Part shown: positions 47,008 through 55,208 of the stretch, in pieces
How positions within the stretch are numbered: the first letter of the stretch is position 1
Layout of the letters: every line of letters begins with the position of its first letter
NCBI GenBank assembly: GCA_039177555.1
Contig: JBCDFV010000010.1
Span: forward strand, 61,413 to 125,412
DNA from: JANQGH01 sp039177555
Lineage (GTDB): Bacteria; Pseudomonadota; Alphaproteobacteria; DSM-16000; Inquilinaceae
Length of the DNA: 64,000 nucleotides
Reading direction: 5' to 3'
The notes under the pieces: model-generated
What the model was told of the DNA's origin: nothing
The model's input: the letters and a program-made list of their open reading frames with translations, nothing else
Database searches by the model: none
Translations under genes and position numbers: made by a program

Positions 47008-47174
47008 CACGGATGCCGCTCACGAAGCAGTCGTGAAACCACCGTCAAGACGGCGCGCCGACGCGCGCAAATCGCTTCTCGACCTGACCGCCATCGCCTA
47101 GTCTGACGCAGCGTCCGCGCCACCATAGGTCCTGCGCGACGACATCCACCCGGGCAGTCAGGTCGGAGGCGAAT

Positions 47175-48164
47175 GTGAGTAGTGGGCTGATCGCACTGCT
47201 TGACGATGTCGCCGTGATCGCACGGGCGGCGGCGTCGCTGGACGATGTCGCCACGATGACCGTCAAGGCCGGGGTCAAGTCGGCGGGCGTCTTGATCGAC
47301 GATGCGGCCGTCACGCCGCGCTACGTGATCGGCGTTTCGCCGGCGCGCGAATTGCCGATCGTCTGGCGCATCGCGCGCGGATCGCTGCGCAACAAGCTGC
47401 TGATCTTGCTGCCCATCGCGCTGGCCCTGAGCCTCCTGGCCCCATGGGCGATCACGCCTTTGCTGATGTTCGGCGGACTGTTCCTCTGCTTCGAGGGTGC
47501 GGAGAAGATCCACGAGGCGCTTCACCCGCACAAAGCCCATGGGCACGCCGACAAAGGTGTCGAAGCCGAAAGCGACCCGCAGGTCTTTGAGGACAAGACC
47601 GTCGCCGGCGCCATCAAGACCGACTTCATCCTGTCGGCGGAGATCATGGCGATCACGCTGTCCGCCATACCGGAAGCCGGTTTCTGGATGCACGCGGTCG
47701 TTCTAGCGATCGTCGGCGCTGGCGTCACGGTCGCCGTCTACGGCGCCGTTGCGCTGATCGTGAAAGCCGACGATGTCGGGCTGGCGCTGGCGGCGGGCAA
47801 GCCGCGAACACCGATTGGGCCTGCGATCCAGGCGCTCGGTCGCGGCATGGTGACCGGCATGCCGGCCTTTCTAAAGGCGCTGTCGATCATCGGTACCGTC
47901 GCCATGGTCTGGGTCGGCGGCGGCATCCTGACCCATGGGCTGGAAGAGCTGGGCTATGGCGGCCTGCAGCACGCCATTCACGATCTCGCCCATGGCGCCG
48001 AGCTGGCGCTGCCCGCCATCGGCAGCTTTGCCGCCTGGCTGACCTCGGCGCTGGGGTCGGCGATATTCGGGCTCGTCATTGGTGCGGTTCTGGTCCCGAT
48101 CGTGACCTTGGGTGTCCAGCCTGTTTGGCGCCGGATTCGGTCGCGGCGCGGCAAAAGCCCGTAG
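47175..48164 (+). CDS. DUF808 family membrane protein (YedI-like)
   Basis: A 329-residue inner-membrane protein. It opens with SGLIALLDDVAVIARAAASLDDVA, the DUF808 hallmark, and carries about eight hydrophobic segments; LLMFGGLFLCFEGAEKI and GHADKGVEAESDPQVFEDK are also family-typical. The GTG start follows CGGAGG. The function of DUF808 proteins is unknown. Confidence 0.92.
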   Translation: MSSGLIALLDDVAVIARAAASLDDVATMTVKAGVKSAGVLIDDAAVTPRYVIGVSPARELPIVWRIARGSLRNKLLILLPIALALSLLAPWAITPLLMFGGLFLCFEGAEKIHEALHPHKAHGHADKGVEAESDPQVFEDKTVAGAIKTDFILSAEIMAITLSAIPEAGFWMHAVVLAIVGAGVTVAVYGAVALIVKADDVGLALAAGKPRTPIGPAIQALGRGMVTGMPAFLKALSIIGTVAMVWVGGGILTHGLEELGYGGLQHAIHDLAHGAELALPAIGSFAAWLTSALGSAIFGLVIGAVLVPIVTLGVQPVWRRIRSRRGKSP

Positions 48165-48177
48165 TCCTCGACGCCGC

Positions 48178-48978
48178 CTAACGCCGATCGCGCCTTCTGG
48201 AAGCCGGGCGCTTCACCTTGCGCTGGTCGGAGATCACCCGCACGAAATCGATTTCGTGGGTCTGGCGCAGGATGTGGTCTTCCAACTCGTCCTGAATCTC
48301 GTCGATCCGGCCGCGCACGAAAACGTCAATCAGCGTCGTGTGTTCGTCCACGATCCGGTTCATGGTCTTGTCGAGCGTCGACAGCCCAAAAATGATGGTC
48401 AGTTGCAGCGCCAGGGATTCCCAAAGTTGGCTCAAGACCGGGTTGCCGCTGAGGCGGACCAGATGCCTGTGGAAATCCGTATCGGCCATGGCAAAGCCAT
48501 AGGCGTCCTGACGCGTGGCCATCAGCTCCATGACGTCGACGAGCCGATGAAGCTGGTCGACCTGCTTTTTCTTGTTGTTGCCTTTTGAGATGGCCTGGGT
48601 GGCGGCACGGGTTTCGAGGGCGATGCGCGCGTCCTGAAGCTGTTCCACCCTTTCCGAGGTGACCGGCATCAGCCGGATGCCCTTATAGGGTTCGATCGTC
48701 AGCACGCCCTGGCTGGCCAGCGTGCGAAACGCCTCGCGCATCGGCACCCGGCTCATGCCCAAGCGGGCTGACAGTTCGCTCTCCACGATGCGCTCGCCGG
48801 GCAGGATCAAGCCACGGGCGGCCCCCTCGATAATCGCGTCGATGGCGTGATCGACCATCGTGCGCGGCTTGACGTTGGTCCAGGTATCGTCGAGCGCGTC
48901 GTCCTCCGCACCCTCAACGTCTTCGAGATCGCGGGCACGTTTTGATCTCTTTGTCGCGCCGGTCAAGGGCTGATCCAC
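48178..48978 (-). CDS. GntR family (FadR subfamily) transcriptional regulator
   Basis: A 266-residue regulator with an unusual charged N-terminal tail (EDVEGAEDDALDDTW), then the winged helix (GERIVESELSARLGMSRVPMREAFRTLASQGVLTIEPYKGI, about residues 61-101) and an FCD domain (MADTDFHRHLVRLSGNPVLSQLWESL). The GTG start at 48978 has no clear ribosome site. It is divergent from a second GntR gene and convergent with the DUF808 gene. Effector and targets unknown. Confidence 0.88.
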   Translation of the reverse strand: MDQPLTGATKRSKRARDLEDVEGAEDDALDDTWTNVKPRTMVDHAIDAIIEGAARGLILPGERIVESELSARLGMSRVPMREAFRTLASQGVLTIEPYKGIRLMPVTSERVEQLQDARIALETRAATQAISKGNNKKKQVDQLHRLVDVMELMATRQDAYGFAMADTDFHRHLVRLSGNPVLSQLWESLALQLTIIFGLSTLDKTMNRIVDEHTTLIDVFVRGRIDEIQDELEDHILRQTHEIDFVRVISDQRKVKRPASRRRDRR

Positions 48979-49215
48979 GTCGTCTGTCGAAGGTTCATGG
49001 TCGGTCTGAACTGCGGTTGGTCAGCCTCTACCACAACACCCCGCTCCACAACAGGCCGCGGTTTTCTGGGCATCGAGGCCAATGGCGCTCCACCGTCGGC
49101 GTCGCGCCAATTGTCAAGGCGCGCGGCCGTCCATTGCTGCGCAACGACATACACGAGATCCGCCAATGAAGGCGAAACCGCAAAACCCGTCGAGATCCAT
49201 ATCAGCTGATTCCTC

Positions 49216-49256
49216 TTGCCTCAATTGACATGTCAGATCTATAGATTGACCTGTCA
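49216..49256 (+). promoter_or_regulatory. Tandem TTGACnTGTCA palindromes over a promoter and start codon
   Basis: TTGACATGTCA (49225-49235) and TTGACCTGTCA (49246-49256) each contain inverted TGAC/GTCA and start 21 bases apart, two helical turns. The second site ends on the A of the GntR start ATG. A promoter TTGCCT (49216-49221) N18 TATAGA (49240-49245) overlaps them, giving an mRNA start close to the ATG. Strong autoregulatory operator candidate. Confidence 0.6.
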
Positions 49257-50077
49257 TGCTTGATCGCCAATCCCCGTTCGATACGACGGTTCGGTTCGAG
49301 GCCGGAAAACTCGCCGACTTCGCCCACGCACGGCTGCGCGACGCCTTCGTGCGCTGCGACATCGAGCCCGGTGCCGTGATCACGGAATCGGCCATGGCCC
49401 GGCGGCTCGGCCTGGGGAAGGCGCCGGTGCGCACGGCGTTGGCCCGGCTGGAGGCGGAGGGCTGGGTTGAGCCGGCGGCGCGGCGCGGCTATCTGGTGGC
49501 GCCGATCACGCTGGGCAGCATCCGCGATATCTTCGAGATGCGGCGCGCGCTGGAGCCGTTGTTGGCGCAGGCGACACCGACCGCGTCCGACGCCGCCGAA
49601 ATCGGCCGTCAACGGGACATGGCCGCCGCATTGCAGCCGGCACCGTCAACCGCCGCCAAATCCAGCGCCATAAAGGCCGCGCGCGAGGTTCGTGCCCTGA
49701 TGCTGCAGGCGACCGGCAACCGATTGCTGCAAACCACCCTGCCACGGCTTTGGGACCTGTCCGACCGGCTGGACCATTTCTTGGAGCGGGCCGGACGGAC
49801 AGCGCCAAGTTTCGCCTATTGGGCGGAATTCGGCACTTTCGCCGTCGCCGACGATGCCGCCGCCATGGCATCCGCCATCGAAGACGCGCTGGCGGCGTCG
49901 CAAGAGGCCGTGGAGCGGGAGTTCCTGGCCTTCAGCCGCGACCTGCCGATCGTCGCGCCGGCCAAAGCCACGGCCGCGCCCAAACCGTCGGCCAACCCGG
50001 CAAGGCCGCCCCCGCCCGACGGCCGTCAGCCGTTCGAACCGCTCACCACCAACCCGCAACACCCACGAAAGAACTGA
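49256..50077 (+). CDS. GntR family transcriptional regulator
   Basis: A 273-residue protein. The N-terminal winged helix (GAVITESAMARRLGLGKAPVRTALARLEAEGWVEPAARRGYLVAP, about residues 39-83) is clear. The rest is a helical FCD-like domain with few of the usual histidine metal ligands, and a Pro/Ala-rich C-terminal tail of about 40 residues. No ribosome site precedes the ATG, consistent with a leaderless mRNA. It lies 14 bases before the peptide ABC operon and probably controls it. Confidence 0.85.
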   Translation: MLDRQSPFDTTVRFEAGKLADFAHARLRDAFVRCDIEPGAVITESAMARRLGLGKAPVRTALARLEAEGWVEPAARRGYLVAPITLGSIRDIFEMRRALEPLLAQATPTASDAAEIGRQRDMAAALQPAPSTAAKSSAIKAAREVRALMLQATGNRLLQTTLPRLWDLSDRLDHFLERAGRTAPSFAYWAEFGTFAVADDAAAMASAIEDALAASQEAVEREFLAFSRDLPIVAPAKATAAPKPSANPARPPPPDGRQPFEPLTTNPQHPRKN

Positions 50078-50091
50078 ACAGGAGGTTGAGA

Positions 50092-51612
50092 ATGACCAGT
50101 TTTGCCAAACACGCCCGCACCCTTGCGCTGGCCGCCGGCGTCAGCCTGTTTGCGCTTTCGGCCATGTCCACCGACGGAATGGCCCAGCCCGAAACCCTGG
50201 TGATCGATCTGGTGAATGAGCCCTCGTCGCTGGACCCGCACCGGCAATGGAACCCGGACAGCTATTACGTCTATCGCAACATTTTCGACCAGTTGCTGAC
50301 CCGTACCGACGACGGCGAGATCGTCCCCAACCTGGCGACCGATTGGACCTATGCCGACGACAGCTCCGTGATCTTCACGATCCGCGACGACGTCGCCTTT
50401 CATGACGGCGAAATGCTGACCGCTGACGACGTCGTCTACAGCATCGAACGCATCACCGACCCGGACTTCGCCTCGCCCCAGCTTGGCCAGTACAACCAGA
50501 TCACCGGTGCGGAGGCGTTGAGCCCGACCGAGGTGCGCGTCACTACCAACGGCCCCTACCCGGCCCTGCTGGCCCAGCTCGTCAAGCTGTCGATCGTGCC
50601 GCAGCACTATGTTGAAGAGGTCGGCGACGATGCCTTCAACCAGGCGCCGGTCGGCTCCGGCCCGTACCAGTTCGGCGAGTGGGACCGGGGCGTGCAGGTC
50701 AGTGTCGAGCGGTTCGACGATTATTGGGGCGAGCCCGGCTTCTTCCCCCGCGCCGAGTTTCGCGCGGTGCCCGACGCCGCGACCCGGGTCGCCAACCTGC
50801 TGGCCGGCGAAGCCAACCTGATCGTCACCATCGATCCGGATCTCGCCCTGCAGTTGGACGCCAATGACGGCGTCGAGCCACGCTTTGCCCTGACCGAGCG
50901 CGTCGGCTATCTGAAGCTGAACACCCAGGTCGGCCCGACGGCGGACCCGAGGGTGCGCGAGGCGATTGCCGCCGCGATCGACGCGCAGTTGATCATCGAC
51001 GGGCTCTTGGGCGGCTTCGACGCGCCGACCTCGCAGATGCTGTCGCCGGCCCATTTCGGCTGGGTCGACGGCATCGAGCGCGACGGCTACGACATCGACC
51101 GCGCCCGGGCGCTGATCGCCGAGGTTGGCGATCCGGCGCTGGAACCGATGAGCTTCGCCACCGCACCGGTGTTCGACCAGCGCATCGTGCAGGCCCTGCA
51201 ACAGATGCTGACCGAGGCGGGCTTCAACGTCGAGATCGAGATGACCGACATGGCGGCCTATCTCGCCCGCGCCCAAAGCGAGGCGGACCAGCAGGCGGAT
51301 ATGAGCTTCGGTCGTTGGTCCTGCGCCTGCCAGGATGCCGACGGCGTGTTGTTCCCGCTGCTGCACAGCTCGTCGAACTGGTCGACCTGGTCCGAAGACG
51401 AGATGAATGCGCTGTTGGAAACCGCGCGTGGCACCTTGGACGAAGACGAGCGCATGGCGGCCTATGAGCAGGTCCACAATCTGGTGGTCGACCAGGTGCC
51501 GCTGGTGCCGCTCTATCAGGCCGCGATCCTCTACGGCGTCGACAGCGATCTCGTCTGGCAGCCGACGCCGAACGAGAGCATGTTCCTGAACCGCATGTCC
51601 TGGGCGGACTAG
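50092..51612 (+). CDS. Dipeptide/oligopeptide-type ABC transporter substrate-binding protein (family 5)
   Basis: A 506-residue periplasmic binding protein. A Sec signal (hydrophobic LALAAGVSLFALSAMS, about residues 11-26) precedes a mature domain with VNEPSSLDPHRQWNPDSYYVYRNIFDQLLTR, DVAFHDGEMLTADDVVYSIER and NTQVGPTADPRVREAIAAAID, all typical of DppA/OppA. The ATG follows GGAGG. The ligand is likely a peptide or an amino-acid conjugate. Confidence 0.93.
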   Translation: MTSFAKHARTLALAAGVSLFALSAMSTDGMAQPETLVIDLVNEPSSLDPHRQWNPDSYYVYRNIFDQLLTRTDDGEIVPNLATDWTYADDSSVIFTIRDDVAFHDGEMLTADDVVYSIERITDPDFASPQLGQYNQITGAEALSPTEVRVTTNGPYPALLAQLVKLSIVPQHYVEEVGDDAFNQAPVGSGPYQFGEWDRGVQVSVERFDDYWGEPGFFPRAEFRAVPDAATRVANLLAGEANLIVTIDPDLALQLDANDGVEPRFALTERVGYLKLNTQVGPTADPRVREAIAAAIDAQLIIDGLLGGFDAPTSQMLSPAHFGWVDGIERDGYDIDRARALIAEVGDPALEPMSFATAPVFDQRIVQALQQMLTEAGFNVEIEMTDMAAYLARAQSEADQQADMSFGRWSCACQDADGVLFPLLHSSSNWSTWSEDEMNALLETARGTLDEDERMAAYEQVHNLVVDQVPLVPLYQAAILYGVDSDLVWQPTPNESMFLNRMSWAD

Positions 51613-51629
51613 CGGTTTCGTCAACGGCA

Positions 51630-51667
51630 TGCGCCGCCGGTTTCCTGAACAAGGGGCCGGCGGCGCA
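51630..51667 (+). promoter_or_regulatory. Perfect 11-bp hairpin between binding-protein and permease genes
   Basis: TGCGCCGCCGG (51630-51640) and CCGGCGGCGCA (51657-51667) are exact reverse complements around a 16-base loop, without a T-run. It is the strongest of four stems in this window found right after a binding-protein gene. Confidence 0.6.
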
Positions 51668-51684
51668 GACCCATTGGGATCACG

Positions 51685-52611
51685 GTGCACGCGTTTCTGA
51701 TCAAACGGCTGATCCAGGCTGTCATCGCGCTGTTGGGCGTGGCGACGCTGATCTTCTTCATTCAGCACCTGTCCGGCGACCCGACCCTGCTGCTGGTGCC
51801 GGAAGGCGCGACGCAGGAAGACATCGATGCGCTGCGCGAGGCGCTGGGCTTCAACCGGCCGCTGATCGTGCAGTATCTCAGCTATATGGGCGACCTGCTG
51901 ACGTTCGATTTCGGTCGCTCGATCGTCCAGAACGTGCCGGTGATGACCATCATCGGCGCGCGCGTGCCCTACACGCTGGCGCTGGCGGGCGGCGCTTTGG
52001 TGGTGGCTTTGGGCATCGGCCTGCCGCTGGGTGCGATCATGGGGCTGAAGCGCGAGCGCTGGTACGCCCGCGCCGCCATGGGCGTGGCCCTGGCCGGCCA
52101 GAGCCTGCCGACCTTCTGGTCCGGAATCTTGCTGATCCTGGTGTTTGGCGTGACGCTGGGCTGGCTGCCGCCCTCCGGCGCGCGCAGCGCCTTGAGCATC
52201 ATCATGCCGTCCGTTGCGCTCGGCCTCTTGACCATGGCCACCTTCGCGCGCGTCGCCCGCACCGCCGTGCTCGATGAGATCGGCAAGGACTATGTCCGCA
52301 CGGCGCGCGCCAAGGGGGTTAATACCAGGCGGCTGTTCTTCCGCCATCTGATCCGCAACGGGTCGATCCCGGTGATCACGGTGGCGGCCTTGGAGATCAG
52401 CAATCTGCTGGCGGGCGCGGTGATCGTGGAGACGGTGTTCGCCTGGCCAGGCCTGGGCCAGGCCGCGATCCAGGCGATCGCGGCGCGAGACTTCCTTGTC
52501 GTGCAGGCGATCGTGCTGTTGGGCGCGTTTGTTGCCATCGGCCTGAACCTGCTGGCTGACCTGCTGTACAGCGTCGTCGACCCGCGCATCCGGCTGGAGC
52601 GGGCGCGATGA
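51685..52611 (+). CDS. Peptide-type ABC transporter permease (DppB family)
   Basis: A 308-residue inner-membrane permease with six helices. It begins AFLIKRLIQAVIALLGVATLIFF; RPLIVQYLSYMGDLLTFDFGRSI and the EAA-like loop KDYVRTARAKGVNTRRLFFRHLIRN (about residues 202-226) mark the DppB family. The GTG start follows GGGA, and the end overlaps dppC by four bases. Confidence 0.94.
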   Translation: MHAFLIKRLIQAVIALLGVATLIFFIQHLSGDPTLLLVPEGATQEDIDALREALGFNRPLIVQYLSYMGDLLTFDFGRSIVQNVPVMTIIGARVPYTLALAGGALVVALGIGLPLGAIMGLKRERWYARAAMGVALAGQSLPTFWSGILLILVFGVTLGWLPPSGARSALSIIMPSVALGLLTMATFARVARTAVLDEIGKDYVRTARAKGVNTRRLFFRHLIRNGSIPVITVAALEISNLLAGAVIVETVFAWPGLGQAAIQAIAARDFLVVQAIVLLGAFVAIGLNLLADLLYSVVDPRIRLERAR

Positions 52612-53513
52612 CCAGCCGCACGGCAAACCTGCTGGCCGCGATGCTGGGACGGACGACGGACGATGGCGCCGACCGGCCAGCACGGCGGCGGCGGTCCTGG
52701 CGGCCCGTCCTGCCCTTCATCGTCATCTTCTTCGCCTTCTGCCTGATGGCGGTGTTCGCACCGCTGCTCGCGCCCGCCGATCCGGACGCGCAGAACCTGC
52801 TCGGCCGCCTGCGTGCGCCTGGGACGGATGTGCGTGGCGAAGTGTTCTGGCTCGGCTCGGACGAGCTGGGTCGAGACCTGCTGTCGCGCATCATCTACGG
52901 CGCAAGGGTCTCCTTGTTTGTCGCCTTGCTGTCGGTCTTGATCTCCAGCGTCTTCGGCACGGTGCTGGGCATCGTCGCGGCGCTGAACCGGGGCATCGTC
53001 GAGACCATCATCATGCGGCTGGTCGACATCGTGCTGTCGATCCCGGCGATCCTGCTGGCCATCATCACCGTCGCGGTGCTGGGCCCCGGCCTGCAGAACG
53101 TGATCATCGTGCTCGCCTTCACCCGCTGGCCGCGCTACGCCCGCGTCGCCTATGGCCAGACCTTGGGCCTGGTCGGCCAGCCCTATGTCGCCTTTGCCCG
53201 GCATTTGGATGTCGGGACGCCGCGCCTGCTGGTGCGGCACATTCTGCCGAACATCATCGGGCCGCTGGTGGTGGTGGCAACCTTGGAATTCGGCCTGATG
53301 GTGCTGTTCGAATCCGGGCTGTCCTTCCTCGGCCTCGGCGTGCAGCCGCCGACCGCGAGTTGGGGCTCCATCCTGTCGACCGGCCGCAACTATGTCTCCA
53401 CCGCCTGGTGGATCGCCACCTTCCCCGGCGTGTGCCTGTTCCTGCTGATCCTGTCGGTGAACCTGATCGGCGACCATCTGCGCGACCGCCTCGACCCCAG
53501 AAGCTGGAGATAA
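52608..53513 (+). CDS. Peptide-type ABC transporter permease (DppC family)
   Basis: A 301-residue permease with six helices, partner of the DppB-type subunit. HxLGSDELGRDLLSRIIYGARVSLFVA is represented by FWLGSDELGRDLLSRIIYGARVSL (about residues 82-105), and YVAFARHLDVGTPRLLVRHILPN is the ATPase-docking loop. Confidence 0.94.
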   Translation: MTSRTANLLAAMLGRTTDDGADRPARRRRSWRPVLPFIVIFFAFCLMAVFAPLLAPADPDAQNLLGRLRAPGTDVRGEVFWLGSDELGRDLLSRIIYGARVSLFVALLSVLISSVFGTVLGIVAALNRGIVETIIMRLVDIVLSIPAILLAIITVAVLGPGLQNVIIVLAFTRWPRYARVAYGQTLGLVGQPYVAFARHLDVGTPRLLVRHILPNIIGPLVVVATLEFGLMVLFESGLSFLGLGVQPPTASWGSILSTGRNYVSTAWWIATFPGVCLFLLILSVNLIGDHLRDRLDPRSWR

Positions 53514-53514
53514 C

Positions 53515-54318
53515 GTGACCAAACCCCTTGTCGACCCTGACCAGTTCGCCGGCAAAGGCGTGGTGATCACCGGTGCTGCCGGCATCTTCGGCTGCTGGTT
53601 CGCAGAGGCCTTCGCGAAGGCCGGTGCCCGCCTGTGCCTCAGCGACAATCGCGCCGATGCCCTGGCCGCGCTCGCCGACGAGCTGGACAAGGGCGAGAGG
53701 CCGCTGACCCATGCGACCGAGCTGCGCGAGGCCGACAGCATCGCTGGCTTGGCGAAGCTGGTCGAGCAGGAATGGGGCGCCGCCGACATCGTGATCAACA
53801 ATGCCGGCATCTATCCCAGCGGTTTCCTCCTGGATCTGGCGCCTGACGATTGGGACCGGATCATGGACATCAATCTGCGCGCGCCGTTTCTGCTTTCGAC
53901 GGCGCTGGCGAAGTCCATGATCAAGGCCGGGCGCAAGGGTGCGATCGTCAACGTTTCGTCCGGCGCCTCGCGCAAGATGCGCCGGTCGGTCGTGCCCTAT
54001 TGCGTGTCCAAGACCGCGCTGGACCGGCTGACCAAGGGGCTGGCGATCGAACTGGCGGAGTACGGCATCCGGGTCAACGCGGTCGAACCGGGCTTCGCCG
54101 CCGGCAGCGAGGTCAGCCATCTGACCGACGCGCATCTGGACGCCGTCACCGGCTCCATCCCGCTCGGCCGCGCGTCCGGCGCGGAGGACGCCGCCAACGC
54201 GGCCCTGTTCCTCGCCAGCGACGCGGCCGCCTACATCACCGGTGCCACGCTGGCGGTGGATGGCGGCAACTCCATCGGCTCGCTGGCGGTCTATCAGGAC
54301 AAGCAGGCGGCCCTATGA
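53515..54318 (+). CDS. SDR family NAD(P)-dependent oxidoreductase
   Basis: A 267-residue classical SDR. The cofactor loop is TGAAGIFGCWFAEAF (about residues 19-33), a variant where the third glycine region reads GIFG; NNAGIYPSGFLL, the catalytic YCVSK and C-terminal VDGG follow. It starts with GTG one base after the DppC gene, so it is co-translated with the importer and probably oxidises part of the imported compound. Confidence 0.9.
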   Translation: MTKPLVDPDQFAGKGVVITGAAGIFGCWFAEAFAKAGARLCLSDNRADALAALADELDKGERPLTHATELREADSIAGLAKLVEQEWGAADIVINNAGIYPSGFLLDLAPDDWDRIMDINLRAPFLLSTALAKSMIKAGRKGAIVNVSSGASRKMRRSVVPYCVSKTALDRLTKGLAIELAEYGIRVNAVEPGFAAGSEVSHLTDAHLDAVTGSIPLGRASGAEDAANAALFLASDAAAYITGATLAVDGGNSIGSLAVYQDKQAAL

Positions 54319-55208
54319 GCGACGACGCCAAACGGCCGGCCTATGAATGGCCGGAAGGGTACAAGAGTGCCGCCGCGTTCACGGTCGATGTCGATGCCGA
54401 CGTGCCCTATCGCTGGCAGCATCGGGACGCCATGCCGCCGACCCTGGGCCAGCTCGAACAGCGTCGGTTCGGGCCGCGCCAGGGCCTGTGGCGCCTGGTC
54501 GGCCTGATCGAGCAGAACGGCATCAAGGGCAGTTTCTACGTGCCGGGTCTGGTCGCCGAAACGCATCCGGATTTGCTGCCGGAGCTTCTCGATCGAGGGC
54601 ACGAGATCGGCCTGCACGGCTATTTCCACGAGATCGTGGCCGAAAGCGATGACGCGGAGTTCGCCCGCGCGCTGGACAAGTCGCTGGCGCTGTTCGAACG
54701 GCAGACGGGCAAGCCGCCGGTCGGCTTTCGTTCACCCGCCTGGGAAATGACGCGGCCGATGCTGGCGCGGCTGAAAGAGGTCGGGCTCGCCTATGACAGC
54801 TCGCTGATGGGCTTCGACCACCCGTACGAGATCGACGGTGTCGTCGAAATCCCGGTTCAATGGCTGCTGGACGACGCGATCTATTTCAAGTTCGTCGGCG
54901 GCGGCAATGACAGCGGGCCGCCGGTCTCGCCGGCCGCCGTTCTGGAAAGCTGGCGGATGGAGTTCGACGGGCTGCACCGTTTCGGCGGGCTGTTCATGCT
55001 TACCGTTCATGATTGGATCTCCGGACGCGGCCAGCGGATCATGATGCTGGAACGCCTGCTCGGCCACATCGCGTCCGCCGGGTCGACCTGGTGGGCGACG
55101 GCTTCGGAGATCGCCACCTGGCATCGCCAATCGCCCAATCTTGGGCGCTTTCAGGTCGAGGGCGACATTCCCGCTGCCATCGGCCCGCGCCGTGCGGAGC
55201 CTGCCTGA
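54315..55208 (+). CDS. Polysaccharide-deacetylase family (NodB-fold, PuuE-like) hydrolase
   Basis: A 297-residue metal-dependent amidohydrolase. FTVDVDADVPYRW (about residues 22-34) supplies the catalytic and metal-binding aspartates, GHEIGLHGYFHEI (about residues 95-107) the His-x3-His pair, and GFRSPAWEMTRPML the arginine motif. It lacks a signal peptide, so it acts in the cytoplasm on a small molecule, as PuuE allantoinase and formyl/acetyl-amide hydrolases do, rather than on cell wall. It overlaps the SDR by four bases. Confidence 0.88.
   Translation: MSDDAKRPAYEWPEGYKSAAAFTVDVDADVPYRWQHRDAMPPTLGQLEQRRFGPRQGLWRLVGLIEQNGIKGSFYVPGLVAETHPDLLPELLDRGHEIGLHGYFHEIVAESDDAEFARALDKSLALFERQTGKPPVGFRSPAWEMTRPMLARLKEVGLAYDSSLMGFDHPYEIDGVVEIPVQWLLDDAIYFKFVGGGNDSGPPVSPAAVLESWRMEFDGLHRFGGLFMLTVHDWISGRGQRIMMLERLLGHIASAGSTWWATASEIATWHRQSPNLGRFQVEGDIPAAIGPRRAEPA

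Noticed and set aside
47008..47174. GC-rich arms after bhcD considered as a terminator
   Set aside because: GCGCG/CGCGC arms are only five bases, with no T-run, so the evidence is too weak.
50026..52683. An 885-codon minus-strand frame opposite the peptide ABC genes
   Set aside because: It covers genes with clear family motifs on the plus strand and has no recognisable domain itself.
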